DNA of 64,000 bases from Tetrastigma voinierianum (taxonomy: Eukaryota > Streptophyta > Magnoliopsida > Vitales > Vitaceae). Of this stretch, positions 10,886-22,830 are shown in pieces. The DNA is taken from contig JAEQBH010004127.1 in the NCBI GenBank assembly GCA_016808115.1, positions 124,001-188,000 on the forward strand, given 5' to 3'. Position 1 is the first letter of the stretch, and each line of letters begins with the position of its first letter. The notes under the pieces were generated by a model. It saw only the letters and a program-made list of their open reading frames with translations. It searched no databases and was not told the DNA's origin. The position numbers and the translations under genes are program-made.

Positions 10886-11400
10886 TAATTAGTCAAAGGA
10901 CTTTGTAAATTATTGGTTAAAAAAAATGAAAAAAAAAATAAAAAATAAAAAATAAAAGGCCATAGGAGAGTAAGGAAAACCCTTAGTAGGACTTATAAAA
11001 CCTTTTCTATCTCACTTTCTCACCTCTTAAATCTCAGCCTAAAACTGAAATTGGTATTCACTAAATAAAGATAATTAAAACACAAAAATTCTTTAAAATA
11101 ATTTAAAATTTTGAAAAATCTAATTTGGAAAAATACTATAAAAAGTTAAATATCAGTAATCTCTTATATATTTTTAAATAATTTATTCTTTGCAAAACAT
11201 AGAAAATAAACGGAAATTTTTGAAAAATATATAAAATAATTATTGATTTTAAATATATTTTTATATTTTATGATTTTTTGAAGAAAGGAATTAATGGAAA
11301 AAATCAAACCACCTTATGTCCTTACTTGGGAAGCTTAGAGGGGGGAAGCATGGGCAAGGCGGGTGTCCGGCTTCTGAATCTGATTCATCTCCTTCTCTCA
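10886..11400. other. AT-rich spacer, no gene seen
   Basis: An A-rich tract (10918-10960) is followed by very AT-rich sequence to 11280 and then about 120 bp of mixed composition containing two copies of a CTTTTCTCAGTC(C)(A/T)GGCGGCC-like phrase (11390-11440). No gene is supported. Confidence 0.5.
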
Positions 11401-11423
11401 GTCCAGGCGGCCATCTCCTTTTC

Positions 11424-11818
11424 TCAGTCCTGGCGGCCACATGGTGGTAAAAGGAAAGATGCATTATCCATCACTTGATCCTCAAATATTAGACGAAACC
11501 CACACTGTTTGACCGCTGTGGCGCCGCCATCACAGAAAAACTCCAAGTATTCGGTAATCGGGTTGACATAACTCATTGGTCGATACGCGAACCAGGTGTG
11601 ATCAGTAGTTTTTGAAGTGTTATTGCTGTTGGAGATGATGCAGCCAGACACATCCAGACTTAAAGCAACACAAACAGCAAATCCCTTCGGCACATACTAG
11701 TCATACCGATCTCGTGGCAGCTCTACATATACTGAACACCCCACGTTCTTATGGGTGAACCAATCTGGAATCCTACTCCCCGGAATAACAATGTTGTAAT
11801 GGTCCTCATCATCTTGAA
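11424..11818 (-). pseudogene. TNL last exon: C-JID domain
   Basis: After the acceptor, the minus strand reads I-V-I-P-G-S-R-I-P-D-W-F, the standard opening of the post-LRR C-JID domain. A little later come G-F-A-V-C-V-A-L-S and K-Q-C-G-F-R-L-I-F-E, also diagnostic. A stop at about 11697-11699 splits the exon, and the second part stays open to 11424. C-JID helps recognise ligands together with the LRR in TNL proteins. Confidence 0.85.
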
Positions 11819-12434
11819 CTATGCATGAAAAAAAGTTAGAATAATGCACGCACAGAAATAATATTCTAGGTTTAATATTGCAAAAGTATCTCCCTTTTTT
11901 AAAAATACATGAAATAAATGTTGCTTTTTGTCAAAGCTAGGTTATTTTTCAAGAAAAAAAACATGAAAAATATTATATTTACAAATTTTAGATGAATTTA
12001 TGTCTTTTAACCAAATATTTCTTTAATATTCCAATGTTATTTTCATCAATTATTCCCATTAAGAATACTTAGGTAGCATTAGTTTTTTTACTCAATGATG
12101 AATAGAACTTTTTTTCAGCTTAATGCTAAATAGTATTTAATAATATTAAATATTAAGTTATTTGTTTTTTAAAATTGAATAATGAGTCTTTGTAGCTCTC
12201 CTTCTTGACTCTTATTAGGCGAGCCCGGTGGTGTTCTTGTTTTGAAAGATATTTTTTGAATAGAAAAAGTGAAATATTTTGGCTTTTTTTATTTAGAATT
12301 TTTTTTAAAAATTTCAATAATAAGTTATGAAAAATTTTAAAAACAAACAAGTTGAATGCTAAATGCTAAAAGCTATTTAGTTTTAAGCAAAAAGCTAAAA
12401 AACAAAGGTCATCACTTGAATAAACATAACATAC
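11819..12434 (-). other. Intron of the TNL pseudogene
   Basis: AT-rich stretch of about 615 bp bounded by GTATG (minus strand, 12434) and ...TTTCATGCATAG (11819). No coding similarity is seen inside. Composition and position between the LRR and C-JID exons fit the last intron of a TNL gene. Confidence 0.65.
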
Positions 12435-13600
12435 CATGTAATCAAATGGATACGGTAATTTCTCTGTGCAATTGGATGCAATATGCCAAATTCCCAGTAG
12501 ATAGCTTCCACAGAGACTCTCACCAACAAATTTCTGCACAAGTCTAAGCAATTGGAAAATCTGAAATCTGATTCTTCTGAACTTCCTCGCTCTCTTACAT
12601 TTGATGAAATATGGAAGGTTTCGAGGATGTGCAGCCATTGGCCCATAAACATACAATACTTGATGGAGGCTCTGGCAATGATCGAAGACTCTTGCAGTCT
12701 TCCAGTATGAGACATTGGAGTCGAGGAAGCTGACTCAGACTACCAGGTAATGTAGTGAAATCTTTTCTGCTCAGATCTAACCATACCAAAGAAGATAAGT
12801 AACTGGAATCACAGGGTGATGAGCGCAAAGATAAAACCGGAGGCCTTGACTTAGATTCCCCTTCCTTACATCCTCCTAATAATAATCTTTTAATCTTTGG
12901 CAAAGAGTAATAAATTAGGAGTACCTCTTGCATCATACTTCCATTTACTTGGAGCTCTTCTAAACATTGTAGGCCCCAATGTCATCCGGAAATTTCTTCA
13001 ATTCTGAACAACCAGAGAGAGTAAGATACCGAAGAGATGTCAACTTACGAACGCTTCCTGGAAGACGAGCAAGATCTTTACAATTTTCCAGGTTCAAGCA
13101 AACAAGCCCATTGAGATGCTCAACTGATGAAGGTAACTCCCTAAGACCAGTCCCAGCTAGATAAAGGCTTTCTAAACTCTCCATATTTTCCTCTATCTCT
13201 GGAAGCTTCTTCAGTCTGAGGCAGTTTAAAAGAAAAAGGCCTTCCAGGGACTTCAACTTAAAAACACAGCTTGGTAATGACTCGAGGCTTTTGCATTTAT
13301 CAAGAGATAGTAAACCAAGTCCCTTGTAAAATAAGGGTTGATAAATGCTTCATGTTTTATTGTACCTCCGGAAATTTCTTCAATTTTGAGCAGCCAGAGA
13401 GATCAAGAATTTGAAGAGATTCCATATGAATCACATGAAAACTCAGGTTTTGCAGCCTGTCAAATTAAGAACAGTGGGAAGTACTTGAGCTCAATGGAAG
13501 GATTGTTTAGACCGAACGTACAATCCTCAAGAATCATTCCTGCTGTTTTTGGAGCTTCAAGTCTGGAGTTTGATTAGATGTTGAGAGTAGCTAAAGTTCA
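12435..13600 (-). pseudogene. TNL exon 4: leucine-rich repeats
   Basis: At 12960-13256 the frame is open with clear LRR units of about 23-24 residues: K-S-L-E-G-L-F-L-L-N-C, M-E-S-L-E-S-L-Y-L-A-G-T, L-V-C-L-N-L-E-N-C and L-R-Y-L-T-L-S-G-C. It continues in another frame at 12595-12936 (L-V-W-L-D-L-S-R, L-Q-C-L-I-L-E-D-C, L-R-S-L-P-E-P-P), then F-S-N-C-L-D-L near 12560. That last phrase normally marks the end of the LRR and the beginning of the C-terminal domain. The upstream part (13256-13600) is more damaged. A donor-like CATG|GTATG lies at 12433-12435. Confidence 0.85.
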
Positions 13601-14085
13601 ATGAGACCAACATTGGAATGACTGAAGAAAAAGAGGAAAAAAAACAGGGTTGAAACTCAAATCAATTTGGAAATTGCACTTTATAACTCATTCAGAAAAA
13701 CAACAAACCTACTAAAAGTATACACCTTGTTTCCTTCCCACGATTTGTTGATTCAAGCGAAGCTAAAGCGCCTGTCCAACTCAACAAGATTTCGGGATGG
13801 TGATGGAAGGGACTTTAAGGGAGATATCCATGCAACAAGAAACTTATTTTTGGTTAGGGAAATTTCAAACAATCCCACGGATGATGCAATTACATCTAAC
13901 ATACCAATCATTGTATGTCATCCTTATCAAATCATAATCCCAGCTTCCATCTATTGATGCAAAAAAGAATTTGAGTACTCTTAATTTTGTTCATCTTTGG
14001 CAGGAACACGCATCCACATTGAGCGCAGCTGATCTCTTAAAAGCGAACTCGAGTCAAGGACTATGCCTTCAACTGCTTCAGTCCC
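13600..14085 (-). pseudogene. TNL exon 3: NL linker and first LRRs
   Basis: The exon starts after TTTTTAG at 14086-14087 with G-T-E-A-V-E-G-I-V-L-D, the conserved start of the linker/LRR exon in TNLs. Further on, degraded LRR wording can be followed (I-D-G-S-W-D-Y-D near 13955; S-L-K-V-P-S near 13820), but frames change often and no open run of useful length remains. The 3' border is approximate. Confidence 0.65.
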
Positions 14086-14161
14086 CTAAAAATAAATATG
14101 AGCTCGAAGTTAAAATTAAAAAAATTGAGAAAAAAAAAGTTGTTGCGCATTTAGGTCTTAC

Positions 14162-15263
14162 TGCATTTGTTGTTAATACATGAATAACATCCTCATTGAC
14201 CCACAACCTACTGCGTTTGCCGAGAACTTCAACAGATGGTTGCCGAATAACTTCCCATCCCATTTCTTGTATCAAATCATGCATGCAAAACTTATATTTG
14301 AAATGGTTATGAGAGACTTTTCTATAAGAATGCTTATTCCAATTCCTCGAAAGAAACCACCACTTTCCTGTATATTGGTACTGTAGTCTTTGTCTTGCCC
14401 TTAATAGAAGCATGAGATGTCGAGAAATATATACTTTTCATTGTCATCTAATCCATCAAAACTTATTCTCAGCACATCTTGAATCTCTTTGTTTGAAAAT
14501 ACTTTTAGTTTTTCCAATTCACTCTCCCATTCCGCCTTGCTTCTACCGTATAAAAAGGAGCCCAAGACTTTAAGGGCTAAGGGAATGCCCTTTGTATAAT
14601 GTATGGCATCGACACATAGTTGAACAAAACCTTTTGTAGGAGACTCATGTTCAAAGGCCTGCTGGCAAAGAAGCATAAGAGCTTTATCCCTGTCTAACTC
14701 CTTAACTTTATATATTGCATCCACTTTTCTCTTGGTTAGCAAACTTTTGTCCCTGGTTGTTATGATAATTTGGCTTCCTGAACCAAACCAGTCATGATTT
14801 CCTGCCAAAGCCTTTAATTGATGCCGGTGATTCACATCACCCAGAACGATAAGGACCTTCATGGAGCAGAGCACTTTTTTATAAAATTGTTTCCTCTGAG
14901 GAAGATTTTTATTCTTTGATTTGCTTCCCCCAAAATTTGTGAAAGGAGTTGAATTTGCAAAATCAGTTAGATCACCTTTTTGTGATTTTCCCTGACACAT
15001 TTGAAGAAGAAAGCAGTAGCCTTCAAACTCGATTACCGCACGAGTGTCTCGATAAACCACTTCAGCAATGATGAGATGCTACTATGCTAGCCATGCCCCA
15101 AAGTCCTACCATCCAAACATCATCTTACTCAAGGCATAATAATGAAACCATGTCCTATAAACAAGAATCCATTCCAACTAGACCCTCCATATTGATTGAG
15201 GATACATTAATTGATTCTTTCCAGATCTGGGTAACAATTTCCTTAATAACCTTGGATTCATGT
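14162..15263 (-). pseudogene. TNL NB-ARC exon
   Basis: An exon of about 1.1 kb, the normal size for TNL exon 2. Read from 15263 downwards it starts HESKVIKEIV, then V-G-M-D-S. The P-loop expected near 15075-15105 is garbled by insertions and stops after G-L-W-G-M-A. Further on are kinase-2 as V-L-I-V-L-G-D-V (about 14835-14862; the first of the usual two Asp is Gly), RNBS-B G-S-Q-I-I-I-T-T-R-D, a G-I-P-L-A-L form of GLPL (about 14571-14590), F-L-D-I-S-C-F and the MHD motif (C-M-H-D-L-I-Q-E-M-G, about 14265-14295). The open run is 14401-15060. A frame change separates it from the MHD part. The donor reads GCA|GTAAG. Confidence 0.88.
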
Positions 15264-15868
15264 CTGCGAAATTCAAATTGAGAATAATCATATGGTCATC
15301 TTTCTTGAAGTCACAACGGGACAAAGAAAAACAGATAAATATAGCAGTGCTTAGATTTGTTCTTAGTTGCAACTAGAAAAAGAAAAAAAATGATGGCAGT
15401 CAAAATATAACTCAACAAGGTGAAGCTAAAATCTATCAAACTCTTGTATAATCCCATTATCATGCGGTTAGGATGGGAACACATGATATTTAACAAAAGA
15501 AGGGACGATGAAGCTAGGAATAATTTATTGATAAATTATGTAATCCAAGATACTATTATTCAGTTTGATAGACTCCCAATTTAGCAATCTGTGTAAAGAA
15601 CATCGCAGAAGCACCAAACCTCATCGTATGATGTAAAATAGAACTCATCTTCATATAATCTCTACACCAAATGATGATCAGATAGTTAAAATGAAATTTT
15701 ACAAAACCCTCATCCTCACCTTATAATTTTTCCCTTTGATAAACCAACGCACAATTCAATTCCTAGAAAAAAATTCAAGGAGATCTAGCTTAGAAGAAGA
15801 AAAAAGAATACCAAAATCATCTCTGAAATTTTTGAGAATGTCAAGATATGAAAAATAAAATTATAATA
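15264..15868. other. Upstream of TNL NB-ARC exon, no TIR exon seen
   Basis: Minus-strand sequence just above the acceptor is pyrimidine-rich and intron-like. No TIR motifs were found up to the gypsy LTR start at 15869. The TIR exon was either deleted or lies beyond the inserted elements, more than 30 kb away. Confidence 0.5.
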
Positions 15869-17789
15869 ATGTAAGACCCGAGAAAATTCCAATTTTAGGA
15901 GAAAAAGAACCGCGGTCATTTTAAGTTTAACAATCAAAATTTTCTAGATCTGCTTGGATAGCCAAAACCGGACTTCACGGTCAGATAGTCTCGAAATCTA
16001 GCTACCAGATTGGCGATTTCGTAGGTCGAGAGCGGGTGTTCTTGGCGTTTTAGAGCGGTATCGGGGTGTCGTAAGCGACATGTGATGTGACAAAAGTCAC
16101 CTATAACATGTACACATGTGACATATGTTGCATGAGTAGAGATGATAAAATGGACGGTCGAGATAATGCCAAGTGTCAAAATACAAGAGAAGGGACATGG
16201 ATGACATTATTTGAATTCTAAATGATAATAGGACAAGATAGCGAATAGTATCATCTCCTTCTTCAATTAAAGGGCCCAAAAACGTGAAGGAGATGGAAGA
16301 AAATTACAGTGAGCTTAGGTTTTGATTTTAGAGAGAGAGGGAGTGACTTCTCTCTAAGATCCCGGACGTCGAGCCAGGTCGGTGCACTTTGGGCCAAGAA
16401 GCAAAGTGGTTCACGCGAGGGCTTGGCGTGATGCCCCGGTTTTTGGGAGTTTTTCGACAAACTCCGTGAGGTAGAGGTTTTATCCTACTTGAATTGCTGT
16501 TTAAACAACGCTGTTGATGATTCGGTTGGTTTGATGCATGAGCGTCGTTTGATCTATCCCAGGCTTGGGACGAAGTGTGAATTTATGGAACCCGATTGGA
16601 TAATCGGTGGCCCGATCGCGGTATTTTTAACGTAACTGTAGTGTATAATTTATGCTATAAATTGTATTGTGGTGTGTATGAGGAGCTGAAAATGACCATG
16701 GTTTCGGTTTCTAAAGTCGGGCGGAGTGTTGGGATTAATTTGCGTGAGCGAGTAACGAGGTTTCGCGTTCACGAGTATTTATTGAGAAAATATTTTTAGT
16801 TGGAAAGTAATTCAGTCAGTTGCTCGTGTTTGTTAAATTAGCCCGTGGCAGGCTAATTTTTTGGTATAATTTATTGAGAATTTATATAACATGTTGTGAT
16901 TTAAATTATGTAAATATATGCATGATGATATATTTGAATGTGTTATATAAATTATATTGAAATGACATAATACATTTCATATACACTTAGGGGTAACCCT
17001 AGAAGTGTGGGTGTGAGTGCATGACATGAATTTTCTGAATAACAAACATGGTTGCGAAAGAAATTTCACAGGATGATTTTCCGGAGAATGGGTTGGAGCC
17101 GGTCCCGACCCGGGATCATTTCGTGCGGGACCATGAGCGTTTCGGAAGTTCTCGACACATTACTCGGAGGAGTAAGTCGTCACTGTGAGTGATGTGTTTT
17201 AAAGAACAACAAGTTTTGTTTGAAAATGATTGAGCCTTTTTCTCATACATGCCAAGCTTAGGCAAGTGTGGGGAGTCGGGTGAGGACTGAGACATGGGGA
17301 TGACATGCCAGACATTCAAGTAAGATCAAGTATTTACTTGAGGTGTGTGTTTATATTGGATCATTGCATGCCATAGGTGAGGAGTAACCATTTAGGTGGA
17401 GATTCCTTCTTGGGCAACCATTCACCATGTCAAGGGAATATTTTTTTTCAGGTACAGGGAGCGTTCGAGAAGACGGCTCATCTTAGAGGCCGATTTTGAA
17501 GAAAACCGGGTTGTGGTTTTGGTGTTTTTGGGATAATATGTATTAGAATTATAAATTTTAATATGTATTTGTATTAAGAGTAATGAAATAACTCTTGAAC
17601 CATGTAAGAGAATTGGTTGAATGTATATGGATGAGTATGACTTGTAGGTCCAAGTAGCCATTTTACTCATATGTGTGTCTTGTGATACGAGGGCGTATAC
17701 TCAGATTTTAACCGGGTTGACGGGTGGTCGACGGACCCCGAGGTTTTGGGAAAATCCGCAATAATAAAAAAATAAATGAATGCGTGCTT
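15869..17789 (+). repeat. Gypsy-type LTR fragment (TGTAAGACCC... start)
   Basis: The segment begins TGTAAGACCCGAGAAAA, a common start of large plant gypsy LTRs, and continues without coding capacity for 1.9 kb. It includes a decayed region with CGGGTTGACGGG...GACCCCGAGG near 17720-17745. No matching LTR end (GTCTTACA) is found before the next element starts at 17790, so I call it truncated or interrupted there. Orientation is taken from the start motif. Confidence 0.5.
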
Positions 17790-18682
17790 TGTGGGCACCC
17801 CCAGGCCGAGTCCCCAATCTGATCAACTGCGGAAGCATTGTGTCTCATATCATGAGACCAAGTAAAATATTTCAGCCAAGTTTATCATCATACCGTCTAT
17901 ACGGTTACAAGACCATACATTTCTATAGATCTAAGGTTATTACATCCTCCTGTCTAAGCATTATATTAAAACGGATCCTTCTAATATAAACACAAAAACA
18001 AGAATCAAGACCACGGTCAGGCCCGCTTCATAATCCAGGCCTCTAGGGCGTCGTGCACTTTTATTACGTCTGTGCTGAAGAGAGGTCCATGTGGGGTGAG
18101 CTAACTGCAAGTGAGATAAAATCCCCCATGAGAAATTTATTTCTACCTAGGTGCACATCAAAACTAGTCATTTCACCAGTCAAACCCGACAACGTCGGAG
18201 TGCATACATGTTATCTATCATGGAAAATACATGCATGTATGAGGCGACGCTTGTATATGGCCTAAATGCGGTTCAACCTCAGGCCAGCCCACCACCTAAC
18301 GCGAGTGCAGTAGAGCTCGATCTTGGTCGGTCAGGCTCCATCTCACAACTTCGTGGTAAATGTGATATTTATTAGTCGTTCGTGTCTTTTTGGCGAAGCG
18401 AACTTTTGGCACGAGAGTCTCAGCGGGTCTCTTACCCTCAGGCATTTTTCGGGCTTTCAGGTGGATACAGCGTCTAACCCGGGTTTTCGGGTTTTTCACG
18501 AGGGGTATCTATCCCCCCCTTTGCCTACGGTTGAAACACATTTCATTTTCCATTTTAAGTTTAACACTATGGAACTCAATTTGACTTCGTCCATTCAAGC
18601 CCACATGATTCAACACCAAATGCGGTGCCAAATCGGTACCATGTACACACTCTCTGCTCTCTCATTCTTGGTGTTACCGGCG
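17790..18682 (-). repeat. 3' LTR of the gypsy element, part 1
   Basis: Aligns with about 43231-44125 of the right LTR in the same orientation, including ...TCTCAT..CATGAGACC near 17840 and 43300, and AACACAAAAACAAGAATCAAG near 17990 and 43444. Starts TGTGGGC (compare TGTGGC at 43231). Interrupted at 18683 by the start of the gag-protease element's LTR. Confidence 0.8.
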
Positions 18683-20308
18683 GTGATGCCAAAGTACTTT
18701 ATTTTGAGAACCCCCATATTAGATAGGTTTTGAGTGCTTTTTGCGCGCTAATGTCTATATATTCTCTGGAGTGAAGTGTTCGAGTCTTTTTAGTATCACT
18801 AATCTTTTGGTTTAGAGTTATTTTGTGGTTGTTTTGCGGGTTTTTGCATTTGGGAGTTCAATATGTCGAGGTCAAATGATGGCGAATCACGAATTGATCC
18901 CGATTGTCGATAATAAATCATACGAATCAATGAAAAAATGAAGGCAAAGTGAAGAAAAAAGGTGATGCGGATTGAAGACGGAGCAATGCGGTGAAGGATC
19001 GACAAGTCCCGAGGGGAATTTACGCTAAGATTGCGGAGTTATTTGAAAATTTCCTAAGATTTGCGAAAATTTCGCAATCTTAGCGAGTGGAAATTTTCGC
19101 TGAACGGCCACTTTAAACTATACTGCTTGTTCCTAGCGAAAAAACACATTTGCATGCTCATAAATTTGCTAAGCTAGCTGAAATTTCGCTATGCGAGTAC
19201 GGCTTTAATGAATTTTTGTTTTTAGCTATGCTTTGCATTCGCTACCTAAGCGAAAATTCTTCAGCTTAGCGAAATTTTACTACTTCCTAAATCATCACTT
19301 TGTATTTAACTATGAGCTTCAAATTTGGTGTATTACTCTCTTGTCCTTTAACATTAGAATTTGTAGGTTTTTAATGTTCATGTATTGAGGTGGCCTATAT
19401 AAACCCCTCTCATTTTTGTAATAAAGAGGAGGAATTTTGGAGAGAAGCAAGAGAGGGGTGGGGGTAGATATTTTTGTAAAGTTTTTTCATTTTGTAAATA
19501 AAAGTCGTATTTTTATTTAGGTTTGCTTTTCTCTCTTCTCTCTCCTCTTTCCCTTAGTTTCTTGGCTGCCGAACACCCCTCTTGAGGAGGACTGGCAGAC
19601 CTCAGAGATGTGGCCTAAGCCTTTCTTTAAGGAAGGAAGCTAGCTTGGTGATTGGGAGCTTATCATCTGAGGTTGTCCTCTTGTATTAAAAGCCATAAAT
19701 GCTTGTGTTTTTGACCCATCTTCTCCAAAATATGGTTGAATAGCATTGAATGTTGTTGATTTGTAATACTCTCCATGCTTTAGAGATACAGTGCATATAA
19801 TGCTAGATGCCTTGTGGTTCTTTAAATGGTCTTTGAGCCTGCACGAAATGATATTTAAATGTTAGGGTTTCAAGCATTAAGGGCGGCATGATCACCTTAC
19901 ATTGTTGACTCAAATAGGAGTTGATTTCAAGGGTGAGGTTTGCTAGTTAAACATAGGCGGTTATGCCGCAGACTATAGGTTGCTTGTCATAACGGATAAA
20001 ACCAGAGGACACTTGTTTTTGCCCCTAACACCAAGTTGGTGACTAAATCTTCAAAGTTAACTTTGCACACTACTGGGTTTTCTGATTTCTGGAGTTCAAG
20101 CCATTCCCATTTGTTTTTTGAAACACTTTACAAATAAAGTCAAATAGAAAGCCTTATCTTCGGTACTTATGCAAATCATTTTTGAGGATGAAAACCCGTC
20201 CGTGTTCGATTGAATTGCCCATCTTTGCCGGTAACGACTACGACGTGGGAGAAGCACAGGTACTCCTCGGCTATTGTTGATTGATTCGGCCCTGCGTGGC
20301 ACGAATCA
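18683..20308 (+). repeat. Gag-pro element copy 1, first LTR
   Basis: 1.63 kb, starting TGATGCCAAAG and ending GCACGAATCA, followed two bases later by the PBS. Aligns throughout with the LTRs at 25284-26906 and 33417-35070. It contains a cluster of GCGAAATTTCGC-type motifs (19020-19290), a promoter-like TATATAAA (19396-19403), the phrase TTCTTGGCTGC followed by CTTGAGGA and a CTTTCTTTAAGGAAGGAAG stem (19620-19638). Confidence 0.85.
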
Positions 20309-20310
20309 AA

Positions 20311-20330
20311 TGGCGCCATGTCTGGGGATA
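20311..20330 (+). other. Primer-binding site, tRNA-Asp type (copy 1)
   Basis: TGGCGCC followed by a partly matching TGTCTGGGGATAG. Plant elements that prime on tRNA-Asp carry TGGCGCCGTTGCCGGGGA. The same site, variously decayed, follows the LTRs at 26914 and 36326. Confidence 0.75.
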
Positions 20331-20699
20331 GTGGTGCCAAACCACTAATGATAAATTGGCGATGTACCCCAGTGATCAGCATCACGAAGTGAGAGGAGTA
20401 ACCCACCTCCTTTTTGTCGCGATTGCGAGCTGCCGGTTTTCATTACTTTGCGGTGGCCCCTGCTGTTCTAACTATTGATCCCGGTTTAATTTTTTGTTAT
20501 CTAACTGTAATCTTTTGCAAGCTCACGTACATTTACTGTGAATTTACTCTTTATTGTCTCTAAATTGCTAACGGTGTTTTATACGGCGGTGGGGATAGGG
20601 GAACATGGAGTAGATTGCATAAGTTAAACCATTACAACGACCGGTCGGTGAAGTCGGTGTCTGGCCCGTCTGTGGATCATTCACGAAACGACAGTCGAC

Positions 20700-22830
20700 T
20701 GGAGTTGATGAATCGACAACTATAGAACCAACGAGGATCACATCCACCCTCCACAGGATTGAGTGCCCCATCTTGTATCATTCCTCTGGCGAAAGATGTA
20801 GCGGTGAGGTATATTGAAATACACTATTTCCCTTATCATGGTATGGAAGAAATGACACACACATATTAGGGATTTTTAGGGGAGGTTTGCTACCTTTAAG
20901 GAAGATTATCTGATGGACATAGTTTGCTGAAGGCCCAAAACACCCGCCGACCACCAAGAGATGACCTGAATTACGGCTAAACTCATTTGAGAGACTGAGA
21001 ACCATATAAGAAATTGAAATTTGTGCGGTAAATTCTTGAAGAAGTTCTTAGGTCTTTCTATGGACAAAACAATTTGAAAAAGAACGAAATTTATACTTTT
21101 CTTGACTGAGGTCGGTGAAGTTTTACGATCTTGGAGGAATTATGGAGACTATCGTGCATGCCACAGCGGGTTTGATACATGGATCTTGGTGTGAACCATT
21201 TCATGCCAATGACACTTATTCCCCACCCGCAGCAACCAAACGACTGTTAGGAAACCGTATTGCCAGGTAACTTTTGAGCAAAAACCGGATGAGGCCATGG
21301 ACTTTTGAATATATTTGGCTGAAACCCTCCGAGCGTAGGTTGAGGCGAATCGAGGGGCGAAGTCAAGCAACCGAACCAGCGAAGGAGGAGCATGTGGCAC
21401 TGCAAGAACTCTGAGAGATGAAAGCCAGCTGACCACTTTAACTAGAAGTTGGATGGCTGGAAATGAAAAACCATGGCGTAAATCTAGCTTGATAATGAGT
21501 TATATGTCCCAAACTTTTCTTTGCTTCAATTTTGATCAAATAGTTCACCACGAGGAGTGTGTGTCGAGAAACATGCCATGCATAGTCAAAATAGCCTTAC
21601 CGGCATGATCACTCCATATGGTAACACTGATAACCTTTGGAAGTGTCCAAGCGATCCTGGAAACTAATCCCACCTTTATGACCTCAGTTTTAAACCGTTT
21701 GGTTCCACCTCTGAAACACAAACCACACCCTCAAATACTCATCTCACATTGAGAATAATGACCATTTTAAATTTGAGTAAGGTGGTGGAGTATTTATGGA
21801 AGAACGCCAAAGGGATCAGTACCTGATTGTGAGGATTGATACGTAGAGAGTACCATTTGACGAAGGAATAAGATGTGATTGAAGAAATGACATGAACAGA
21901 GAAAATTGATGTTCCCTCTGAGTATTCAATCCACGAGTCAACAATAATATTTTGGAGATCTGGGGAAAGGAAGGTTTCCTTTAAACGATGCCAAACCTAG
22001 AGAATCATGAGGTGTTGAGGTCATCTAGTAATTCGGGAATGGATGAGGGTGCAGAAGCTATAATCTACAGGGGAGTGGAAAGAGGTTGATCAGCCGCTCT
22101 TGATTTGTTGAAGAAACTTGGGAAAGAAGTAAATGGAGCTGAACATGGCACTGCTGAAGGAGGATTCAATGAAATACGCATACCACCTCCATTTCCACCA
22201 AACACTTGGAGGCCAAAGAAGAAGGCATCTCAAACAGGGGCATTTTGGTCTGTAAGACAGAGTGAAGGTTAACGTACCCCATTGGACGCATCAAACAATT
22301 TCTTGTATCTTGAGAGCACAGAAGATCTTTGCAGATTAGAAAGAGTTAGGCGTGAGAAGAGGCATTTCTTTCATTTGAAGACGTAATGGTGCCCGCCGTA
22401 ATCGAAGCAAATACCGTCAAATAAGATCTGAGACACCTCCCCACGATATCGATCATTATTAGTGCCAGGGCTGGCATAGACAAATCATTGCTTGATTTGG
22501 GAGCAGGGTGCCGAGCCTCATCGTTATTCGGTATACAAGCGATTTGAAGCAGATGAACTTAAACCTCAGCATCTTTTCATCATTTATTTGAGTAAGACTC
22601 GTTGAGAAAATCCTAAGGGGATAATTGAGGATGTCTTAGTGAAAATAGACAAGTTCTACTACCCAGTGGAATTTTGTGGTGCTGTTCTTGACGAAGAATT
22701 GCAAAAATGAAAGCGATGTGTGCGAAATCATCTTACATGGGAGAAGACCATTTGGCCGGCGATGCTGGCAATAAGTGCGGAATGGGTCATGACTTCGTTT
22801 GACGCTGCTGACATTGGGTTGAACATATTC
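20700..22830 (+). pseudogene. gag-protease remnant, copy 1
   Basis: In shifting frames the sequence follows the gag of plant gypsy elements. ATCACATCCACC...CCATCTTGTATCATTCCTC (about 20736-20790) opens it. The capsid region (about 20820-21420) includes A-T-A-G-L-I-H-G-S-W, where H-G-F-D-T-W is normal in copy 2. A retropepsin segment has L-L-D-L-G-A at about 22489-22508, with conserved phrasing around it up to N-I-F-H-L at 22825. Numerous stops and indels make it non-coding. Product would be virus-like particle protein plus aspartic protease. Confidence 0.75.

Larger units (their letters stand above)
11424..15263 (-). pseudogene. TIR-NBS-LRR (TNL) resistance gene remnant
   Basis: On the minus strand the NB-ARC, leucine-rich repeats and a C-terminal post-LRR (C-JID) domain follow in the order and exon layout of plant TNL immune receptors. 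These are intracellular sensors of pathogen effectors. Splice-like borders are visible: acceptor at 15264-15265, donor at 14160-14161, acceptor at 14086-14087, donor at 12433-12434 and acceptor at 11819-11820. The TIR exon is not seen between 15264 and 15868, where a gypsy LTR begins. The P-loop is destroyed, and LRR and C-JID have frameshifts and stops. The gene is a pseudogene, perhaps once active because its introns are retained. Confidence 0.9.

Noticed and set aside
14078..14413. Treating the MHD-containing ORF as a separate gene
   Set aside because: It is the downstream part of the NB-ARC exon in another frame and runs over the donor site at 14160-14161 into the intron.
16596..16799. 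67-codon ORF in the TGTAAGACCC LTR
   Set aside because: LTR sequence; no similarity to a protein family and no neighbouring coding signal.
18323..18733. 136-codon plus-strand ORF
   Set aside because: Lies in the gypsy 3' LTR and crosses the insertion junction at 18683, so it is a chance frame.
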